From contig CALWOU010000009.1 of NCBI GenBank assembly GCA_944383245.1, positions 1 to 47,631 of the forward strand: 47,631 bases of DNA, in the 5' to 3' direction. Shown here in pieces: positions 16,856 to 25,575 of this stretch (position 1 is its first letter; every line of letters starts with the position of its first letter). The stretch is from an uncultured Clostridia bacterium. Lineage in GTDB: Bacteria > Bacillota > Clostridia > Christensenellales > UBA1242. The position numbers were made by a program, and so were the translations under genes. The notes under the pieces are model-generated. The model searched no databases. It was not told the DNA's origin and saw nothing but the letters and a program-made list of their open reading frames with translations.

Positions 16856-17977
16856 ATGGGATGGTTTAAAAAACAACTTTTAGATGTTATTGAATGGAAG
16901 GATGCTAGCAACGATATTTTGGTTTATCGTTATCCGTTAACTGACCGCGAAGAGATTATGAATAGTTCCACTTTGGTGGTTAGGGAAAGTCAGGTCGCAA
17001 TGTTTATCCATAAGGGCGAAATTGCGGATGTTTTTGGCCCTGGAACATACAAACTTGCAACTGAAAACATACCTTTTTTAACAAAAATGTTGAGTTTATC
17101 AACTGCTGGAAATTCGCGAATTAAGGCGGAGGTTTATTTTGTTAACACCAAGCGCTTTATGGGATTAAAATGGGGCACCCAAAATCCTATTATGATGCGC
17201 GACGTCGATTTCGGAAACATTCGTTTGCGCGGATACGGAACTTTTGCAATCAAGGTGAGCGACCCAACAAAATTTATGCGCGAATGTTTTGGAACGAATG
17301 CAATTTATAGAGTAAACGATATTTCAACGCAATACAAATCAAGTTTGATTCAACTTTTAACCGACGTTATTGGTGAAAGCAAATTGTCCGCACTCGACCT
17401 TGCTGCAAACTATAAAGAATTAGGCAAAATGGTTGAAGAGCACGCAAAAACTGAGTTTGAACCGCTTGGTCTTCAAGTTTCAAATTTTGTTATTGAAAAT
17501 TTGTCACTTCCAGAGGACGTTGAAAAAATGCTAGATGAACGCACAAAAATGGGCGTCATTGAAGATAAAATGGGCACTTACACTCAGTTTAAAGCAGCAA
17601 ATGCTATGGGAGATATTGCAAAAAATCCATCTGGCGGCGGTCTTGCTGGGCTTGGAGTTGGTCTTGGCGCGGGTGCTAATATGGGTGAATTGTTCGCAGA
17701 TTCTGTTGCGGGTGCTAAAAATAAACGTCGCCAAGTTACAGTTCAATGTATTAAATGTGGTGCGTCTATTCCTGGAAAATCAAAATTCTGCCCAGAATGT
17801 GGCGCAACTCAGGTGCTAACTTGCCCTAAATGTGGCGAACCTATTTCAAAAGGTAGCAAATTCTGCGTAAATTGTGGCGAAAAATTAGAGGTTAGTGAAA
17901 AAGTTTGCCCTAAATGTGGTAAAGTTTTATCTCCAAACGCAAAATTTTGCCCAGATTGTGGAGAAAAAGTTAAATAA
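16856..17977 (+). CDS. SPFH-domain protein with C-terminal zinc ribbons (YdjI-like)
   Basis: The 373-aa product has an SPFH/virion-core-like domain (about residues 1-260) that begins MGWFKKQLLDVIEW as in the YdjI family, a Gly-rich linker (about 258-280) and three consecutive four-cysteine zinc ribbons (about 297-371) with six CxxC pairs. YdjI of Bacillus helps recruit the envelope-stress protein PspA to the membrane; proteins with added zinc ribbons are common in Clostridia. No signal or membrane segment is evident, so it likely binds the inner membrane surface. TAGGAG precedes the ATG. It sits between two other zinc-ribbon genes, suggesting a joint membrane-stress function (inference). Confidence 0.85.
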   Translation: MGWFKKQLLDVIEWKDASNDILVYRYPLTDREEIMNSSTLVVRESQVAMFIHKGEIADVFGPGTYKLATENIPFLTKMLSLSTAGNSRIKAEVYFVNTKRFMGLKWGTQNPIMMRDVDFGNIRLRGYGTFAIKVSDPTKFMRECFGTNAIYRVNDISTQYKSSLIQLLTDVIGESKLSALDLAANYKELGKMVEEHAKTEFEPLGLQVSNFVIENLSLPEDVEKMLDERTKMGVIEDKMGTYTQFKAANAMGDIAKNPSGGGLAGLGVGLGAGANMGELFADSVAGAKNKRRQVTVQCIKCGASIPGKSKFCPECGATQVLTCPKCGEPISKGSKFCVNCGEKLEVSEKVCPKCGKVLSPNAKFCPDCGEKVK

Positions 17978-18134
17978 TCGTAAAATAAAATTTTCTTTTG
18001 TACTTTTTTGGTGTTGAGATTAAACAAATTGTTTAGTGACTATCACAAATTGATAAAAATTTATTAAAGTAAGAAGAATTTCATAATTAATTAAACGAAA
18101 ATATAAATATAAAAATTATTTTAGGAAGGTAGAA

Positions 18135-18581
18135 ATGGGACTTTTCAGTTATAGAGAAAAAAGATACGGAAAACTTGCACTTGTGCTTTTGGCATTAGTC
18201 ATTTTGGCGCTTGCAGGTGGGGCGATTTATGGCGGAATTTATGCTGTTATGCATATGTCGCATTGGTCAAAATACGTGATTATTGTTGTGGCTTGCATTA
18301 TCGGGCTTGTGCTTGCAGTGTTTGGTTTGTTTTTGTTCTTCTTCACGTTCAGTATGATTAACAGTTGGAAAAGCGGAAGGGACGGAAATTGGTCTAAAGG
18401 TGTTTCTAATGCGCGCCTTTGCGACAAATGTGGTAGACCAATCTCTAAAAAAGCAGAATTTTGTGAGCATTGCGGTGCAAAGCAAGATACCGGTCTTGGA
18501 ATGAAAACTTGCCCTAATTGCAAAACTAAAAATAGCGCACTTGCAGAATTCTGTGAAAAATGCGGTCAAAAATTTGAATAA
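18135..18581 (+). CDS. Two-span membrane protein with C-terminal zinc ribbons
   Basis: This 148-aa protein has two membrane segments (about residues 13-37 and 46-72), then a short linker and two zinc ribbons (CDKCG ... CEHCG, about 94-115; CPNCK ... CEKCG, about 124-146). The ribbons should be cytoplasmic. The architecture matches a membrane anchor for the preceding SPFH and zinc-ribbon proteins, although each gene has its own leader (157-bp gap here). AGGAAGG precedes the ATG, and the terminator at 18595-18621 ends the group. Confidence 0.8.
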   Translation: MGLFSYREKRYGKLALVLLALVILALAGGAIYGGIYAVMHMSHWSKYVIIVVACIIGLVLAVFGLFLFFFTFSMINSWKSGRDGNWSKGVSNARLCDKCGRPISKKAEFCEHCGAKQDTGLGMKTCPNCKTKNSALAEFCEKCGQKFE

Positions 18582-18594
18582 AATTAATTAAATT

Positions 18595-18621
18595 GAAAGG
18601 AATTTATCCTTTCTTTTTTTT
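18595..18621 (+). terminator. Terminator of the zinc-ribbon group
   Basis: A 6-bp stem GAAAGG / CCTTTC is followed by eight T residues. Confidence 0.85.
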
Positions 18622-18921
18622 ATTTAAGTTCAAATATTTTCAAACAAATTTTTATTTTATTTTCCAATAATTTTTTATTTTTTTTATTTCAAATAAACTA
18701 AAAAAATTAACCAAAAGTGCTGAGAAAATATCTATAAAATATATAATTTTAGACTATTTTTTGTTTTATTTAAAATAACTTAAAATTCGTAGTTTTTAGA
18801 CATTTTTAGTGTTATTATTCGCTATATTTTATTTGGTAAAATTCGATAAATTTAGTAATCTATTATTGTTGAATTCAATACATAAAATTTTTAAAAAAAA
18901 TCATCATTTTAAGGGGGAATT
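18622..18921. other. AT-rich gene-free stretch
   Basis: About 300 bp, highly AT-rich. I see no gene or strong hairpin. It must hold the promoter of the gene at 18922, but no consensus pair stands out. Confidence 0.5.
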
Positions 18922-19257
18922 ATGAGAAGAAAAATAAAAGGAAAATTGTATTATTTAGCGCGAGATGCAAAGTCTAGAATGAGAAATTACAACAGAGAAA
19001 AAAGCGTGTTTGAGCAGTTGCCTTATGCAAAAACTTATTCTGGGCACGACCAAGAATTGTATGAACGCGTCTGCAAAATGCTACTAAGTGACCAAGTTAT
19101 AATCAATCCAATTCAAGAGTTGGTGGATAAAAAAGTGTATTCAAGCCTTTCACTTGAGGCAAAACAAAGATACATATTTGACCTATCCGAGAAATATAAA
19201 GCAATGAAAATTCGCTTTGAACGTGAACACGCAGGCTACGTCGCAAATATCGTGTAA
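18922..19257 (+). CDS. Small basic protein, unknown
   Basis: The family is not recognised. It has 111 aa and is mostly helical and basic at the N-terminus (MRRKIKGKLYYLARDAKSR), with no membrane segment, cysteine motif or known catalytic pattern. AAGGGGG precedes the ATG by six bases, which supports it being a real gene. It stands alone with long AT-rich gaps on both sides. Confidence 0.7.
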   Translation: MRRKIKGKLYYLARDAKSRMRNYNREKSVFEQLPYAKTYSGHDQELYERVCKMLLSDQVIINPIQELVDKKVYSSLSLEAKQRYIFDLSEKYKAMKIRFEREHAGYVANIV

Positions 19258-19406
19258 AATATTAAAAACTCTATCTTACAAATTTAAAAAGTTTAGTATA
19301 TTTTATCTAAATTTTTTCTTTTTTCCTTACAAAGACAATATTTTCGACAAATTATCACTCAAAAAATAGCAAATCCACTCTCAAACGTGTAATTTTACAA
19401 AATAAT

Positions 19407-19434
19407 TTGACTTTTGTACAAAAATATGTTAGAT
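19407..19434 (+). promoter_or_regulatory. Possible promoter
   Basis: -35 TTGACT (19407-19412), a 16-bp spacer and -10 TTAGAT (19429-19434), just before the ribosome binding site of the gene at 19457. Confidence 0.45.
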
Positions 19435-19456
19435 TAATATAAAGGTGAGTTTTAAT

Positions 19457-19852
19457 ATGTTAAGTTTGTATAGTCAAAGCGACAAAGATGAAATATTGGG
19501 GAAGATTTGTAAGTTTATCAATGTGAAATGTCCAATTCTGTATTCTAATGATTTTAAAGATAACATTAGGCAGATATGCGTTCAAAAGGTGTGTAATGTA
19601 ATAGGAATTAGGTGTACGTGTAATTATAGAAATGCATTTATGAGTTTTTTCTCGGACATTGCAGGCGAGGCGGTGGTCGAAACTTTTGGTTTAAAATTTC
19701 ACATAGCGGGTGAAGAACTCCGCTTTTTTACATATAATCACGTAAATTTGGTCGATTCAGGCTACAATATGTTGCAACAAGAAGATAAGGACGAAGCATT
19801 TTTAGATATGTTCAAACTTGCCGACGATTTTAAATATATTAAAGGATTATAA
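19457..19852 (+). CDS. Small soluble protein, unknown
   Basis: The function of this 131-aa protein is not recognised. It has several cysteines (including an RCTC pair near residue 53) but no zinc-ribbon spacing and no membrane segment. The ATG at 19457 is preferred over GTG at 19445, because the GTG lies within the AAAGGTGAG ribosome binding site. It is a single gene followed by a short region of degenerate AT repeats and a shared terminator at 20021-20046. Confidence 0.7.
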   Translation: MLSLYSQSDKDEILGKICKFINVKCPILYSNDFKDNIRQICVQKVCNVIGIRCTCNYRNAFMSFFSDIAGEAVVETFGLKFHIAGEELRFFTYNHVNLVDSGYNMLQQEDKDEAFLDMFKLADDFKYIKGL

Positions 19853-20020
19853 AACTTTACTTAAACAAAATTTAAACATAAATTTGCAAAAACTAAAAAT
19901 TAAATAAATAAGTTAACAAAAACTAAAATTTAAACATATAAGTTTCACAAAACAAAACTTTAAAATTTATATTTACAAATTAATATATTAATTTCACTGC
20001 ATTAATAATAAATCATAATA

Positions 20021-20046
20021 AAAAAACCACATTTCGTGGTTTTTTT
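20021..20046. terminator. Bidirectional terminator between convergent genes
   Basis: AACCAC / GTGGTT has a 5-nt loop, with an A-run before and a T-run after. It serves the plus gene ending at 19852 and the minus gene ending at 20048. Confidence 0.85.
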
Positions 20047-20047
20047 G

Positions 20048-20731
20048 TTAGGCTTTTTTGGCGATGATTTCTGAAGTGTTTGCGTCAATTAAAATTCCTA
20101 AAGTGTCGCCGTTTGTTGAGATAACTCCAACATACCAATAGTAACTATTTGATTCGCTAGAATAGTCTTTCATAATTTTCATTACAACTTCAATCTTAAC
20201 ATTGCTATCAGACATAACATTTTGAATATCCTCTTTTAGTTGTTCATTTGCTATTTCTAGCGCACTAGTTTTGTCCACAGCAAAATCGTTTGAAACGCAG
20301 GTCATTGGTTGATTGAAACTATAACCTGTGAAAGTTATCTGAATTTCAACAACTGCGTTTGAATCAATTGCGTTGCCGATATCCACAGAATAAGTGTTGT
20401 CAATAGGAGATTGAATTAAAAATCCTGTGTAACTTTCGTCGTTTACTTTTAAGTAGTAGGTGTAACTATCATTTGCAAGCGGTGCGCGGTCATTTCTAGC
20501 AAGTGTGATAACACCAAACGGAACAAGGGTTGTCACTTCGCCGTCTAAATCGTAATTCTCTTCGCGATTCCCTGAAGATAGTGTGACAGTGTACAAATCG
20601 TCTTGAGCCGTAAATAGGTTGTTGCGCTCTTCAATTATGTAGTCTGAAAGATTGATTTCATTTGTTTTGCACGCAGTAAGCCCTACAAGCGACACCATTA
20701 AAACTAAAATAATTAAAATTTTCTTTTTCAT
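20048..20731 (-). CDS. Lipoprotein, unknown
   Basis: The product has 227 aa, with a lipoprotein signal (MKKKILIILVLMVSLVGLTAC) whose lipobox LTAC places the lipidated Cys at residue 21. The remainder is an exported soluble domain with no recognised family. The C-terminal 60 residues (YYWYVGVISTNGDTLGILIDANTSEII) look like a PepSY-like or other small beta domain, but this is uncertain. GAGG precedes the ATG. It is a single gene on the minus strand. Confidence 0.8.
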   Translation of the reverse strand: MKKKILIILVLMVSLVGLTACKTNEINLSDYIIEERNNLFTAQDDLYTVTLSSGNREENYDLDGEVTTLVPFGVITLARNDRAPLANDSYTYYLKVNDESYTGFLIQSPIDNTYSVDIGNAIDSNAVVEIQITFTGYSFNQPMTCVSNDFAVDKTSALEIANEQLKEDIQNVMSDSNVKIEVVMKIMKDYSSESNSYYWYVGVISTNGDTLGILIDANTSEIIAKKA

Positions 20732-20850
20732 AAATACCTCAATTTATCATATTACCTTGTCCTACAATTTAGAACAATTCAAAAAAACAAATTGCACGTT
20801 TTATATCATATTTGTTAGTTTTTTATTTCAGTATATTTTACTAAATAGCC

Positions 20851-20879
20851 TTGAAAAGTTAATTAATTTATGATAGAAT
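20851..20879 (+). promoter_or_regulatory. Promoter of the metallopeptidase gene, predicting a leaderless mRNA
   Basis: -35 TTGAAA (20851-20856), a 17-bp spacer and -10 TAGAAT (20874-20879). The ATG at 20886 is six bases after the -10, so it coincides with the expected transcript start. Confidence 0.55.
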
Positions 20880-20885
20880 TGTAAT

Positions 20886-21983
20886 ATGGAAAGTGAAAAA
20901 TTAAATATAACAGAAAAATATGTGCAAGAGTTTAATGAAAGGTGTGCTAATTTCCACGCACCTGAATTTTTAAGATTTATAACCGAAACTGACGGAAATA
21001 ATGTTTCATATTTAGATTTAATTGTTCAACTAGAAAATGTTATTAAATTAAGTCCATACAAGCAAGAAAAGAAAATAAACTTAAGTACTGAAGAAATGAC
21101 TGCAATTATTGAAGAATTTTATTCAAAATATTTTCCTAAAAAAGCACAAGAAGTTAAGCAAATTCTAAACGGAACTCATCCTTATTTTATTGATACAAAT
21201 GGAAATTCAACAGTGCATTTTGAAAAAGCAAAACCAGATGAAAAACGTTCAAGTAATGTTGGTCATAGTGGCAACAATCCTTATTTAAATTTTAACGTCT
21301 ATTTAAAAGATACAATTGAAGATTTGAGAACAACTGCACACGAACTCTCTCACGCAATAAGCGCTCACGAAATGAAAATTGTGGATGCGATAAAAGAAAA
21401 AGCACCTAAAAAAGTGTTTGATAGATTAACAAAAGATAAGAGTTTTTCTAGCGATTGTATATGCGAGATAGAAAGTCATATTATTGAAAAACTTTTTAAT
21501 AAGTTTTTGTTATCAAAAGGTATAATGAATGAAGAAGATATAAAGGTATATGAAAATAGCGAAAAAATAAGTTTAGTTAGTGAAATAAGTTTAATTCGTG
21601 AAGAGCGAGATATTTTAAAGCGTCTAACATTTCCTATTACGCAAGAAAGTTTAACTGCGCTTGTTGAAAAATTATATAAAGACAAAAATTTCCGTTTGAT
21701 TGATAGAATTAAAAAAATGCACGACACATCTAGAAATAGTGAGCATATGTTTAGATACGTTGTTGGAAGAGTGGTTGCCGATGTTTGGTTTAAAAGATTT
21801 GAAGAATGTAAAACAAATAAAGAGAGAAGGGGAATGCTAGAAAGTTTTCAAAAATATTTAAACAAAACTCATAAATTAAATTTAGAGTCGGCATGTGAAG
21901 AATTGTTAGGTTTAGATTTCACATCAATTGTTGAAGATTATTGCTTAGGTAAAATTAGTGATATAAAAACACAAAATATTTAA
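20886..21983 (+). CDS. Zinc metallopeptidase (HExxH), M3-like
   Basis: The 365-aa product has a zinc-binding HELSH motif at about residues 152-156 and an acidic EIESH segment about 45 residues later that could give the third zinc ligand, as in M3-type (thimet/oligopeptidase F) zincins. The protein is shorter than typical M3 enzymes (about 600 aa) and has neither signal peptide nor membrane segment, so it should be cytoplasmic. No ribosome binding site precedes the ATG, and the -10 box ends six bases before it. Peptidase class is inferred from motif spacing only. Confidence 0.7.
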   Translation: MESEKLNITEKYVQEFNERCANFHAPEFLRFITETDGNNVSYLDLIVQLENVIKLSPYKQEKKINLSTEEMTAIIEEFYSKYFPKKAQEVKQILNGTHPYFIDTNGNSTVHFEKAKPDEKRSSNVGHSGNNPYLNFNVYLKDTIEDLRTTAHELSHAISAHEMKIVDAIKEKAPKKVFDRLTKDKSFSSDCICEIESHIIEKLFNKFLLSKGIMNEEDIKVYENSEKISLVSEISLIREERDILKRLTFPITQESLTALVEKLYKDKNFRLIDRIKKMHDTSRNSEHMFRYVVGRVVADVWFKRFEECKTNKERRGMLESFQKYLNKTHKLNLESACEELLGLDFTSIVEDYCLGKISDIKTQNI

Positions 21984-22108
21984 AAAAAATTATAAAATTT
22001 TTAATATTTTTTTGAATTTTTAGAATTTTTTGTTATTTTTTTTAAAATTTTAAGATATTTTTAATTTTTGCGCGTGTTAAAACGTTTTATTTATTTTTGA
22101 TTTTGTTT

Positions 22109-22114
22109 TATAAT
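22109..22114 (+). promoter_or_regulatory. -10 box placing the transcript start at the start codon
   Basis: A perfect TATAAT lies six bases before the ATG at 22121. The -35 region (about 22086) is only a weak TTTATT. Confidence 0.45.
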
Positions 22115-22120
22115 GAATGT

Positions 22121-22981
22121 ATGATTTGCAATATGTGCCCGCGGAAATGCGGAATTGATAGAGAAAAAGCAGTTGGATTTTGTGGCGAAAAAAGTTTAAA
22201 AATTGCACGTTTTATGTTACACAAATTCGAAGAACCTATTGTCAGCGGAAAAGATAGTGATAAAGGAAGCGGTGCAATCTTTTTTTCTGGATGCAATATG
22301 AGGTGTGTTTTTTGCCAAAATTATGACATTAGCGCGGGGCATAAAGGAGAAATCATAACTGTTGATAGACTAGCAAAAATTTTTAAACAACTTGAAGATA
22401 TGGGGGCGTTAAATATCAACCTTGTTTCTCCAACTCAATTTACAAGTGAAATAAAAAAGGCACTAGACAAATACAGACCAAAAATTCCAATTGTTTGGAA
22501 TTCAAATGGTTATGAAAGTGTAAGTGAAATTGAAGGGCTTAAAGGTTATGTTGACATTTTTTTAGTAGATTTAAAATATTCAGATAATAATCTTGCAATT
22601 AAATATAGTGGTGCACCAAACTATTTTGAAATATCTAGTGCGTGCATTAAAAAAATGAGAGAGTTAGCGCCTAAAGATATTATAGAAAATGGCATTATGA
22701 AAAAGGGGATGATTATTCGTCAATTGGTGTTGCCGGGTGCTAGCCAAAATAGTATTGACTGTTTAAAATTTATATGCAACGAAATTGGAAGAGATACAAT
22801 TGTTAGCATAATGAGTCAATATGAACCAATGTTTAAAGCAAACGAATATAAAGAAATCAACCGCCATATCACACCACTTGAATATAAGCGCGTTGTGAAT
22901 TTTGCAATAAATAGTCAAATGACAAATTGCTACACTCAAGACCTTTCAAGTGCCACCAAAATCTACACTCCAAAATTCTAA
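22121..22981 (+). CDS. Radical SAM protein, PflA-like (pyruvate formate-lyase activase related)
   Basis: This 286-aa protein has the radical SAM cluster motif CNMRCVFC at about residues 58-65 (CxxxCxxC), which binds the 4Fe-4S cluster and S-adenosylmethionine. An N-terminal CNMCPRKC pair of cysteines is also present. It resembles the short uncharacterised PflA-like radical SAM family rather than true pyruvate formate-lyase activase, and no formate-lyase partner is near. ATG 22121 is chosen because the upstream in-frame TTG at 22097 lies before the -10 box. No ribosome binding site is visible, suggesting leaderless translation. Confidence 0.8.
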   Translation: MICNMCPRKCGIDREKAVGFCGEKSLKIARFMLHKFEEPIVSGKDSDKGSGAIFFSGCNMRCVFCQNYDISAGHKGEIITVDRLAKIFKQLEDMGALNINLVSPTQFTSEIKKALDKYRPKIPIVWNSNGYESVSEIEGLKGYVDIFLVDLKYSDNNLAIKYSGAPNYFEISSACIKKMRELAPKDIIENGIMKKGMIIRQLVLPGASQNSIDCLKFICNEIGRDTIVSIMSQYEPMFKANEYKEINRHITPLEYKRVVNFAINSQMTNCYTQDLSSATKIYTPKF

Positions 22982-23161
22982 CAAAAATTTAATGTTTCAC
23001 ATTTTAAATATTTCAAATAATTTAAGTATAATAAAAATCATAAAAATAAAAATTATTAAAAAAAATTTATCAAAATACAAATTAACAAAAATTTAAAAAA
23101 TCGCAAAAAATATTAAAAAAACCTAAAAAATTATTAAAAATTTAATAAAAAATTAAAATTT

Positions 23162-23183
23162 TTCCACACTTTTGTGGAATTTT
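23162..23183. terminator. Probable terminator
   Basis: A 7-bp perfect stem TTCCACA / TGTGGAA with a 4-nt loop is followed by TTTT. It lies 180 bp past the radical SAM gene. Confidence 0.6.
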
Positions 23184-23209
23184 ATTGATGAAAAATATCA
23201 AAAAAATAT

Positions 23210-23229
23210 GCTTGACACTTTTGGGTCAC
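23210..23229. repeat. 20-bp near-palindromic motif, copy 3
   Basis: GCTTGACACTTTTGGGTCAC differs from the copies at 15082 and 15209 only in the AT centre, while both TGAC half-sites are kept. Confidence 0.6.
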
Positions 23230-23499
23230 AAAATAAAATAACTAATTTTAAATAGTATAACATAACGAATTTAGAGACAGTAAAAAAATAATTTCAAAAA
23301 AATTAAAAAATTTCGTATAATCTATTGACTTTTTCCGTAGGGGCGTTTAGATAACCCCAACCATGTGTTTTTAGTTAATATAAATTTATATATTTTGAAT
23401 TTGGAGTAATATAATATTAACTTTAAATTGTTTTAGTACTTTTTTATAAACTAAAATGTTGATTTGAAAACAGAAGCATTGTTGATGATTTTATTTAAA

Positions 23500-24033
23500 T
23501 TATTCATTAAGTAAAACTATGCTTCCTGAAACATCATCTACTTTGTATGTAACAGGAGCTGCATAACTTTTACTCCATGAGTCATAGGAAGCATTAAGCG
23601 TTACGAAACCTGAGCCATCATATCCTAATATTAATGTGCCACTTGGAGCATCCCATTCTGCCAAACTTCCAGAAGAATTTCTTATTGTATTAGCGGATAA
23701 TTTTATTTTAACATCATGAAACTCGCTATTCTTTTTCATTACTATTGCACTGATTTTTGTTGATTGAAAAGCTTTGATAAATGGGTAATTAATTTCTTGT
23801 ATAATCTTATCATATGGCAAATAAGAAGAAGATATTATTTCTTGTTGTATGTTTACATATTGAGTATAATTATCAATAGATAGTTCAATGGTTGTATAAT
23901 TACTATTTTCAGTTGTATTATTGTTGTTACCATTGTTATTACTATTTGAACTACAAGCTGAAAATAAGAAAGTGCAAAAAATTAAAATAACAACTAAAAT
24001 AATTTTAAGATTTTTTTTGTAAATATTAATCAT
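23500..24033 (-). CDS. Lipoprotein, unknown
   Basis: The product has 177 aa, with a basic N-terminus, a hydrophobic core and lipobox FSAC (lipidated Cys near residue 27), then a low-complexity Asn/Ser linker (about 28-45) and a soluble exported domain of about 130 residues rich in Ser and Tyr. No family was recognised. GGAG precedes the ATG. It is a single gene beside two membrane-protein genes that point the other way. Confidence 0.75.
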   Translation of the reverse strand: MINIYKKNLKIILVVILIFCTFLFSACSSNSNNNGNNNNTTENSNYTTIELSIDNYTQYVNIQQEIISSSYLPYDKIIQEINYPFIKAFQSTKISAIVMKKNSEFHDVKIKLSANTIRNSSGSLAEWDAPSGTLILGYDGSGFVTLNASYDSWSKSYAAPVTYKVDDVSGSIVLLNE

Positions 24034-24166
24034 ATATTTCTCCGATAATACCTTATATTGAGTATAACATAAATTAGAAAAATTAACAACAAATATTAAT
24101 CATATAAATTAGAAATTGCATTTTGAGTTTAGATATGTTATAATATAAAAAATTTGGAGATTTATT

Positions 24167-24760
24167 ATGTTTTTATGTTTTATAATAATATTTGGAATAA
24201 TCTTCGTATTCGGATTGATATATTGGATTGTGGAAAATAAAGTAACAAATAAAAATTTACAAGAGTTCAAAGATAAAAGCAAGAAAGAATGGGAAGAAAA
24301 AGAGATTAAAGAAAAAAAGATTTTTGAATCAAACTTAAATTTAAAAAAAGATTTAGATAAACATAAATCACAAATTGACATTGCTATAAATAGCATTAAT
24401 GATGGAGTATTTCCAAATGATTATAATGCTATGGTATGTTTGATAAATATAACTCCTAAAATGTATGTTAAATATTATGATATAGTAAAATCACATGTAA
24501 ATTGTAAAGATATGGTCATAGCAAAGACGTTTATTAAAAATAAATTAATACGAGATTTTCCAATTATAATAGTTGACGGGATTATTGAAATGTTTCTCTA
24601 CATATTTAATACAAAACAAAATGTATATTTGTTGAAAGAAATAATAAATTATGATAAATCATCAAAATCGTTACTTTCACTTAGTACTAGTCAAAATGAG
24701 ATTGATTCCTGCATTGATGAAGCAAAGAGATTATTGAGAGTGGAGGAAAATGATGATTAA
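24167..24760 (+). CDS. Membrane-anchored protein, unknown
   Basis: This 197-aa protein has one N-terminal membrane segment (about residues 2-24), a charged, probably coiled stretch rich in Lys and Glu (about 30-70), then a helical cytoplasmic domain. No family was recognised. TTGGAG precedes the ATG. The gene to the left is divergent, and the next gene downstream (start 24886) points the same way with a 125-bp gap. It lies at the left flank of the prophage. Confidence 0.65.
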   Translation: MFLCFIIIFGIIFVFGLIYWIVENKVTNKNLQEFKDKSKKEWEEKEIKEKKIFESNLNLKKDLDKHKSQIDIAINSINDGVFPNDYNAMVCLINITPKMYVKYYDIVKSHVNCKDMVIAKTFIKNKLIRDFPIIIVDGIIEMFLYIFNTKQNVYLLKEIINYDKSSKSLLSLSTSQNEIDSCIDEAKRLLRVEENDD

Positions 24761-24885
24761 AATGCTAAAAATCTATTATAATTTATAAGCGTTGATAGAA
24801 TGAAATCATTCACACAGTCTTTATCAAATAATTTGATATCAAATAGAATATATGAATAAAAAATGTTATTATTTGAGGTTGTAAA

Positions 24886-25545
24886 ATGAAAAAAAAGAAA
24901 AATATAAACAGTAACATAAATAAGATAAATGTTAAGACAACAACACTTAATGTTATATTTGTATTTGTTCTATTAATTGTTTTAATAGTATTAAATGTTG
25001 CTATTTATAATTCTGAGGCCTATTTGAAACATGTGAATATAGATACAATAGGTGTTTTATGGACAATTATAGGATTCGCTTTTACTATTTATTGTGTAGT
25101 AATTCCTAAATTATCAAAAACGATAGCACTTATAAACAAAATTGAAAACACTTTTGGAACTGAAAAATTTTACAATTTATTAAAGAAAGATTATTTTAAG
25201 TTCAAAAGAACAGAATTATTATATAACCTTTTACAGATATTTATTTTTGGATGTATAGGATTTTTAGTTTTATTAACATTTGGTTATTTTAGACTAAATG
25301 ATAGTATACCAAATTTGTTACAAATAGGTTTGAATGTTTTATTATCTTTAGTGTTAACGTTTTCTAGTTTTACATATATAATTTTAATTATTTTTTGTAA
25401 ACATCATTTTGATATTACAGATGGATTAATTGATGATGAAATTATGGATGAGTTTGAAAACAGTTGTAAATCTTTGAATGATACAAAAATTAAAAATGAA
25501 TTAATAGAACAAACTTCTGATGATAAAAAAGATTCAAAACATTAA
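24886..25545 (+). CDS. Four-span membrane protein, unknown
   Basis: The product has 219 aa, with a basic N-terminus (MKKKKNINSN), membrane segments at about residues 22-45, 56-77, 115-137 and 148-175, and a charged C-terminal tail. No family was recognised. The layout is seen in several phage-exclusion and stress-linked membrane proteins, but that is only a guess. The stop codon is 30 bp from the convergent end of the serine recombinase, so this gene is the nearest left neighbour of the prophage. Confidence 0.65.
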   Translation: MKKKKNINSNINKINVKTTTLNVIFVFVLLIVLIVLNVAIYNSEAYLKHVNIDTIGVLWTIIGFAFTIYCVVIPKLSKTIALINKIENTFGTEKFYNLLKKDYFKFKRTELLYNLLQIFIFGCIGFLVLLTFGYFRLNDSIPNLLQIGLNVLLSLVLTFSSFTYIILIIFCKHHFDITDGLIDDEIMDEFENSCKSLNDTKIKNELIEQTSDDKKDSKH

Positions 25546-25575
25546 GACTTTGAATAATTGTAATTTTTTGGTTAT

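Larger units (their letters stand above)
22982..23499. other. Gene-free stretch with a hairpin and a palindromic motif
   Basis: About 520 bp of AT-rich DNA. It holds the hairpin at 23162-23183, the third copy of the 20-bp motif at 23210-23229 and a small GGGG/CCCC stem (23340-23343, 23355-23358) just after TTGACT. No open reading frame looks real. Confidence 0.5.

Noticed and set aside
25546..25575. Attachment site at the left edge of the prophage
   Set aside because: No matching direct repeat could be found by eye near 37.9 kb, so no att pair is claimed.
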